This document shows, one piece after another, positions 58,692 to 62,841 of a DNA stretch of 62,841 bases. This DNA is from Anaerolineales bacterium UBA3082 (GTDB taxonomy: Bacteria; Chloroflexota; Anaerolineae; UBA7937). Within the stretch, counting starts at the first letter, position 1. Every line of letters begins with the position of its first letter. The position numbers were made by a program, and so were the translations under genes. The notes beneath the pieces were generated by a model that made no database searches, was not told where the DNA came from, and worked only from the letters and a program-made list of their open reading frames with translations. The stretch is from NCBI GenBank assembly GCA_002366595.1, contig DFBK01000006.1:1429-64269 (forward strand), written 5' to 3'.

Positions 58692-59657
58692 ATGGATGTT
58701 TTCTTACTGGTGGGCATATTTATAGCCTTGGCCATCCTACTGGCGTTCACTGGGATGGCGGAATTCGCACGTAGCAGCGTGGATGAGAGATTGGGTCGCT
58801 ACGTGCGCAGGTCAGGGACTGGAGTTGTTGGCAGGGGCCAGGCGGCAGAGCGTACTCCAACGGCGAGGTCATCCTTTCTTGCCAGGCTCGACCAGGCCAT
58901 CACTAGTCGGGGTTTCGTCCAAGGTGTCAGACGGGAACTTGCGCGCGCCGATCTACCTCTTACTGTACCCGAGTATCTATTCATCAACGCGATGGTGGTG
59001 TTTGGGGTTGGCGTAATCGGGTTCTTGATCTCGCGGGTTTGGTTCTCCGCCTTGATGTTGGTTGTGGGGAGTGCATTCTTGCCTACCCTGTATGTCAGGT
59101 GGCGGCAGCGAAGAAGGCTCGCAGCGTTCAACAATCAATTAGGGGACGTCGTCAATGTGGTGATCGGCTCTCTGCGTGCTGGTTATGGACTCTTGCAATC
59201 ATTCGATTACGTTTCGAACCGTCTACCTGACCCCGCGGCGAATGAATTCAACAGAGTCGTGCGGGAGGTGAGCCTCGGCCTGAGTATGAGTGAAGCGCTG
59301 GCCAACCTCCTGAGGCGGGTAGAAAGTGATGACTTGGAGTTAATGGTCACTGCGATAAGCATTCACCGCGAAGTGGGCGGCAACCTCACCGTCATACTGG
59401 AAAGTATCAGCGACACCATTCGGGAGCGAGTTCGTATCAAGCAAGAAATCCGCAGCTTGACAGCCATGCAGAGGTATTCGGGCTATGTCCTCGTCGCACT
59501 GCCGTTCGGAGTGACTGCCATTCTCTTCGTAATGAACCCGGAGTACATGATGAGGCTCTTCGAACCAGGGCCTACCTTGTGCATCCCCTTTGGGGCTCTT
59601 ATATCCATGATCCTGGGCTTCCTGCTCACGCGCCGGATCGTGGCTATCGAAGTATAG
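58692..59657 (+). CDS. tadB: TadB-like inner-membrane platform protein
   Basis: 321 residues of the type II secretion F-domain family. Membrane helix at 1-22; soluble region with RRELARADLPLTVPEYL; two central helices (about 97-135); the T2SSF domain (FNNQLGDVVNVVIGSLRAGYGLLQSFD, then VSLGLSMSEALANLLRRVESDDLELMVTAISIHREVGGNL); and C-terminal helices. Partner of TadC in the pilus platform. Twenty bases before tadC. Confidence 0.9.
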   Translation: MDVFLLVGIFIALAILLAFTGMAEFARSSVDERLGRYVRRSGTGVVGRGQAAERTPTARSSFLARLDQAITSRGFVQGVRRELARADLPLTVPEYLFINAMVVFGVGVIGFLISRVWFSALMLVVGSAFLPTLYVRWRQRRRLAAFNNQLGDVVNVVIGSLRAGYGLLQSFDYVSNRLPDPAANEFNRVVREVSLGLSMSEALANLLRRVESDDLELMVTAISIHREVGGNLTVILESISDTIRERVRIKQEIRSLTAMQRYSGYVLVALPFGVTAILFVMNPEYMMRLFEPGPTLCIPFGALISMILGFLLTRRIVAIEV

Positions 59658-59677
59658 CATAGCGGGAGAGGGGCATC

Positions 59678-60637
59678 TTGGTCTTAATGCAATTGGATCC
59701 AGTAGGGTTGTCTTGGATAGTGGCGGCCCTGGTCGCCGTGAGTGTCGTCTTCTTCTTGACCAGCGTGCGAGCACGCCGACTTGACGCTCAAGCAGTAGAT
59801 GCTCGGGTCAGACTGTATGCACCCAAACGTACTCTTGAAGAGCTTGAGCTCTCCGAACCGTTCTTCCAAAGGGCGATCAAGCCCCTTCTACAGAAGATAG
59901 TTCGCATAGTTGGACGATTAGCGCCCCAGCGCAATATCGAAGATTTGGAGCGCGATCTAGCACGGGCCGGTAGGCCCTTAGATCTTACGGCCATAGATTT
60001 CCTGGGAGGGAGATTGCTAGTGGCCTTGTCGGTTGGCTTGGTGATAGGGGGTGTGGTGTTTCTCTTCAAATCATCTCCGCGTCTGGCCTTATTTTTTACC
60101 TTGGTAGGGGGTCTCGTAGGGTTCTATGCGCCCAGGGTGTGGCTATGGAGGAGGATCGCCCGACGGCAAAGCGATATCGAGCGTGCGCTCCCCGATGCTT
60201 TGGACATGTTGGTGGTGTGCCTGGATGCAGGTCTGGGCTTCGATTTGGCTCTTCTTAAGATCGCACAGAGATGGCGACATGGGCTAGCACTTGAACTGGA
60301 CCAGGTGGTCTACGAGATTAGAGCGGGCAAGCCCAGGGCGGAAGCACTTCAGGATCTTGTAAAGCGTACGGGTGTGGAGGATATCGCAACCTTTGTTGCT
60401 GTTATCTTGCAGGCCGAGGAACTTGGAGTTAGCGTGGCCAAGGCGTTACACATCCATGCCGGCCAGATGCGTATATTGCGGCGCTACCGAGCGGAGGAAC
60501 GGGCCCGGCAAGCGGCCATAAAGATGCTCTTCCCCCTGGTTTTCATGATTTTTCCTGCTCTCCTGGCTGTGATCCTGGGACCGGCTCTGCCCCAACTGCT
60601 GAGCGTTCTGGGGGGCCTTGGCGGGGCTGCTCCATAG
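59678..60637 (+). CDS. tadC: TadC-like inner-membrane platform protein
   Basis: 319 residues with the same T2SSF family layout: N-terminal helix (about 10-28), central paired helices (about 104-150), the F domain (IERALPDALDMLVVCLDAGL followed by GFDLALLKIAQRW, then GVEDIATFVAVILQAEELGVSVAKAL), and C-terminal helices ending in ALPQLLSVLGGLGG. Start TTG 59678, or ATG 59687 in the same frame. Together with TadB it forms the base on which the ATPase TadA drives pilin assembly. Confidence 0.9.
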   Translation: MVLMQLDPVGLSWIVAALVAVSVVFFLTSVRARRLDAQAVDARVRLYAPKRTLEELELSEPFFQRAIKPLLQKIVRIVGRLAPQRNIEDLERDLARAGRPLDLTAIDFLGGRLLVALSVGLVIGGVVFLFKSSPRLALFFTLVGGLVGFYAPRVWLWRRIARRQSDIERALPDALDMLVVCLDAGLGFDLALLKIAQRWRHGLALELDQVVYEIRAGKPRAEALQDLVKRTGVEDIATFVAVILQAEELGVSVAKALHIHAGQMRILRRYRAEERARQAAIKMLFPLVFMIFPALLAVILGPALPQLLSVLGGLGGAAP

Positions 60638-60701
60638 GGGGGTTGACTACCTCTCTCCCCTCTCTGGAATGGTAGGGCGAGAGGCGGGGATGATTTAAGG
60701 G

Positions 60702-62342
60702 ATGGCTGAGGATATGGAGAACAAACGAGGGTATAGTGAGCACCCACTATACAAGCAAGCCATGGCTCATTTTGAGGCGGAGGAGTGGGAGGATGCCATC
60801 TCGCTCTTCTCCCAGTTAGTAGCCGAGTTTCCAGACGACGAAAGCCTCCAGCAGATCCTGGCTGATCTCCGCTTGAAAGCATCCTTGCCTCGAGAGGAAA
60901 GCCGCCGAGGGCGGATAGAGATACGGAGAGTGGCCAGGGCCTTTCTTCTCGTTTTGGGCGTTGTCGCAGTGATGGCTCTCCTGGCAGGAGTATCATACAG
61001 GATCTATACCAATTGGCTTCTGCCGGCTCGAACAGTGCGGGATCAAGTCACTCATCTGCGCGAGTTGCACGAGTTGGCGAGGGGCTATATGGCAGCAGGT
61101 GACTATGCCAGAGCGGCTGATCTCTACGAAGAGATCCTGAGCCAAGTGCCCGATGATTCGACAGCAGCCGTTGGCCTGGAAAGAGCGGGGGAACTTCAAG
61201 AGTTGGCTATGGCGTATGATAACGCGTTGGAGTTGACCCGGGAGGAAAGATGGGATGAGGCGCTCAACGCCTGGCAGGCGATTCTCGCCAGGGATAGCAA
61301 CTTCAGAGATGTCAAACACTGGGCCGCTTTCGTTGAGGAGCAAGATCTGCTGCACTCGCTGTTCACGGATGCGGAGATACGCTATTGGGGCGAGGACTGG
61401 AGTGGCGCAATAGAAATACTTGAGCAAGTGAGAGGTCAAAACGCTAACTATCGTCGCCATGATGTGGAGGTGCTTTTGGTAGGCTCTCTTGTCAACCTAG
61501 CCAAGCAGATCCTCAGCGAGGCACCTGATGCGGCCGATGTCTATAACCAGACAATGGAACTCTTTGACAAGGCGATCAAGATTCATCCCCAGGATGAATC
61601 CGTCCTTACAGAGCGGGCGGTGGCTGAGGCGTATTCGCAGGGCCTTGCGCGGTTCCAGGAGGAGGATTGGGAAGGGGCGGTAGAAGAACTTCAATTTGCA
61701 TACGAGCATGATCCTGGCTATGCCGCAGGCAAGGTGGTCGAACTCCTCTACCCGGCTAGCATCCATTGCGGAGATGTGCGGGCGGAGGCAGGCGACTTCC
61801 AAGGAGCGCTGGCCTGCTATCAAGCGGCCACCGAATTGCTGGTAGATGATGTTTCCGAAGCCAATGCAAAGTATGCGGCCTTAGTTCCCATGCTTACCCC
61901 CACGCCCACTCCCAGGCCACCAGTACCGACGTCCACTCCTGCCCCCAAGCCGACCCCTACCCGAACACCGACCCCTACTCCCACCCAGTCGCCCTACGCC
62001 TTCGAGTATCTTCCGTGGCTCACTCAGGAATTGGACCGTCCGGGTTGCCAGGCTCCCTCGTTCGAAGGGCGGGTCGTAGATGCGGCTGGAGTGGGCTTTC
62101 CTGGCGTATGGGTGCGCCTCCAATGGTGGGACCGCCATGATGATAGGGTGACGGGTTATAATGGGGAGTTCGGTTTCGCTCCCTTGGGCTCAGAAAACTG
62201 GCATAAATCGGTGCCCTTTTTCTTAACAGTGATTCGCAGCCCAAGTGATCCCGCGCCCCTATCGCAAACCGTCCCTCTTAACTTTCCAGGCTGTTCAACC
62301 CACGGCGGGTTCACCAATGTGACCTTCAAGTCACTTCGATAG
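60702..62342 (+). CDS. TPR membrane protein with Thr/Pro stalk and NCG-type C-terminal domain
   Basis: 546 residues. Cytoplasmic N-terminal TPR-like helices (about 15-60) are followed by one membrane helix (about 85-105), then an extracellular string of TPR motifs (LARGYMAAGDYARAADLYEE and similar, about 125-390), a short Thr/Pro stalk (about 396-430) and a C-terminal domain. The domain has CQAPSFEGRVVDAAG, FPGVWVRLQWWDRHDDRVTG and FGFAPLG, a second Cys in FPGCSTHGG, and ends FTNVTFKSLR. It is the same domain as on the 24903 and 29809 proteins. Located directly after tadC, so it may present this domain on or near the pilus. ATG 60702. Confidence 0.78.
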   Translation: MAEDMENKRGYSEHPLYKQAMAHFEAEEWEDAISLFSQLVAEFPDDESLQQILADLRLKASLPREESRRGRIEIRRVARAFLLVLGVVAVMALLAGVSYRIYTNWLLPARTVRDQVTHLRELHELARGYMAAGDYARAADLYEEILSQVPDDSTAAVGLERAGELQELAMAYDNALELTREERWDEALNAWQAILARDSNFRDVKHWAAFVEEQDLLHSLFTDAEIRYWGEDWSGAIEILEQVRGQNANYRRHDVEVLLVGSLVNLAKQILSEAPDAADVYNQTMELFDKAIKIHPQDESVLTERAVAEAYSQGLARFQEEDWEGAVEELQFAYEHDPGYAAGKVVELLYPASIHCGDVRAEAGDFQGALACYQAATELLVDDVSEANAKYAALVPMLTPTPTPRPPVPTSTPAPKPTPTRTPTPTPTQSPYAFEYLPWLTQELDRPGCQAPSFEGRVVDAAGVGFPGVWVRLQWWDRHDDRVTGYNGEFGFAPLGSENWHKSVPFFLTVIRSPSDPAPLSQTVPLNFPGCSTHGGFTNVTFKSLR

Positions 62343-62732
62343 GCTTGCCTTGGGGAGCCTCCTTGAAGGGGGCGGTAGCCGCGGTTGCGGCAAGAGGAAG
62401 GCCAAGGTTTGGTTGAGTAAGTGTTCATACTCATGCTGGTGCCCTTATGGTCATCGCGAAATTGGCGCTACTCGGCCCGCAGACCGGTAATCTCTTCTCC
62501 AGAATCACCAACGGATTGAACCGATAGATTGCAACCAGCCTCGGCCAGTGAGGGCCTTTGACGAGAGGCCTAAGGGGTTGCCCATCTCAAGGGAGATGCC
62601 GTAGCGGTGTTTCCAGCTTAAATGTGAATTCATTAGGGCATTGTAAGGCCTGTGAGGAATGCACCAGAGCGCTTTGGGAAAGGCAAGTTTTTAGTAGGAT
62701 CGATGGCAAATCGAGAGAGGAGGGTTGTGAGC
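62343..62732. other. Gene-free stretch before the last gene
   Basis: No gene, RNA or terminator recognised in this 390-bp spacer. It contains short inverted repeats such as CATCTC / GAGATG near 62583-62597. Confidence 0.45.
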
Positions 62733-62841
62733 ATGTCGTTCTTCGAGAGAACTAAAGAAGGAGAAAACGCCGCGCCGGAAGGCGCGCCCTCCACCTTGGG
62801 GGAGCTGAGGGTGGCGAGGCGGCTTGCCAGGCCCGCTCGCG
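62733..62841 (+). CDS. Partial gene at the right edge, possible TadA/CpaF ATPase start
   Basis: ATG 62733, preceded at 8 bases by AGGAGGG, opens a frame that runs to the window end: MSFFERTKEGENAAPEGAPS and then LGELRVARRLARPAR. The SFFERxK start and the position after tadBC and the TPR gene fit the N-terminus of the missing pilus ATPase TadA/CpaF, but 36 codons cannot prove it. GTG 62727 in frame would add two residues. Confidence 0.4.
   Translation, partial: MSFFERTKEGENAAPEGAPSTLGELRVARRLARPAR

Noticed and set aside
56525..62633. TGTGAATTCAT shared at 56525 and 62623 upstream of cpaB and the last gene as a common operator
   Set aside because: An 11-bp match is expected many times by chance in a window of this size; no further symmetry or copies.

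Overview
The window looks like chromosome from a Gram-positive-type (monoderm) bacterium, most likely a member of the Chloroflexota (Anaerolineae-like). This is an inference from four things: an hrcA-grpE-dnaK-dnaJ-prmA-rsmE heat-shock operon under a perfect CIRCE operator, many large GT39-type membrane glycosyltransferases, surface proteins with Thr/Pro-rich linkers, and a Tad pilus locus that lacks an outer-membrane secretin. No rRNA or tRNA gene was seen.

Layout. 0.1-4.1 kb: replication genes (DUF151 nuclease, dnaB, a DnaD-like protein, and a helicase-loader ATPase with two tandem AAA+ modules). 4.1-9.7 kb: an accessory segment with a partial duplication of a GT9 glycosyltransferase gene, an AT-rich integron-cassette-like insert, a HEPN protein, an SdpI-like protein and TspO, the last three separated by copies of one ~150-bp repeat. 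10-21 kb: the heat-shock operon on the minus strand, split between dnaK and dnaJ by about 4.6 kb of foreign modules: two Hic toxin-antitoxin modules and a two-gene putative nuclease pair. Relic copies of the dnaJ 5' end lie at the module borders. 21-44.8 kb: a surface polysaccharide/glycosylation region (initiating phosphoglycosyltransferase, two GT2 enzymes, five GT-C/GT39 proteins with 1-3 copies of a shared C-terminal beta domain, a membrane-anchored GH-A-type glycosidase, and Thr/Pro-linker proteins), followed by rplI, a radical-SAM AmrS-like enzyme and a DUF3048 lipoprotein. 45-46.7 kb: an AT-rich, decayed restriction-modification locus. 46.9-49 kb: a PhnD-like binding lipoprotein and a gene-poor stretch with relics. 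48.9-62.8 kb: a cyclic-di-GMP-I riboswitch in front of an HD-GYP phosphodiesterase and a GGDEF cyclase, then a Tad/Flp pilus operon (Flp pilin, two TadE, TadG, CpaB, CpaE, TadB, TadC, a TPR protein) and the start of what may be the TadA/CpaF ATPase at the right edge.

The most unusual signals are these. (1) A ~21-bp near-palindromic element built on TCCCTCGGGATCCCGAGGGA occurs about seven times. Three copies lie inside genes exactly in codon register, and one puts a stop codon into an amidohydrolase whose sequence is restored by excising exactly 21 bp. (2) The first ~20-40 bp of dnaJ are repeated at the borders of the inserted defence/toxin modules, as if the dnaJ start were an integration or duplication hotspot. 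(3) A disulfide-type C-terminal domain on Thr/Pro stalks is shared by three surface proteins. (4) The helicase loader is a tandem AAA+ fusion.
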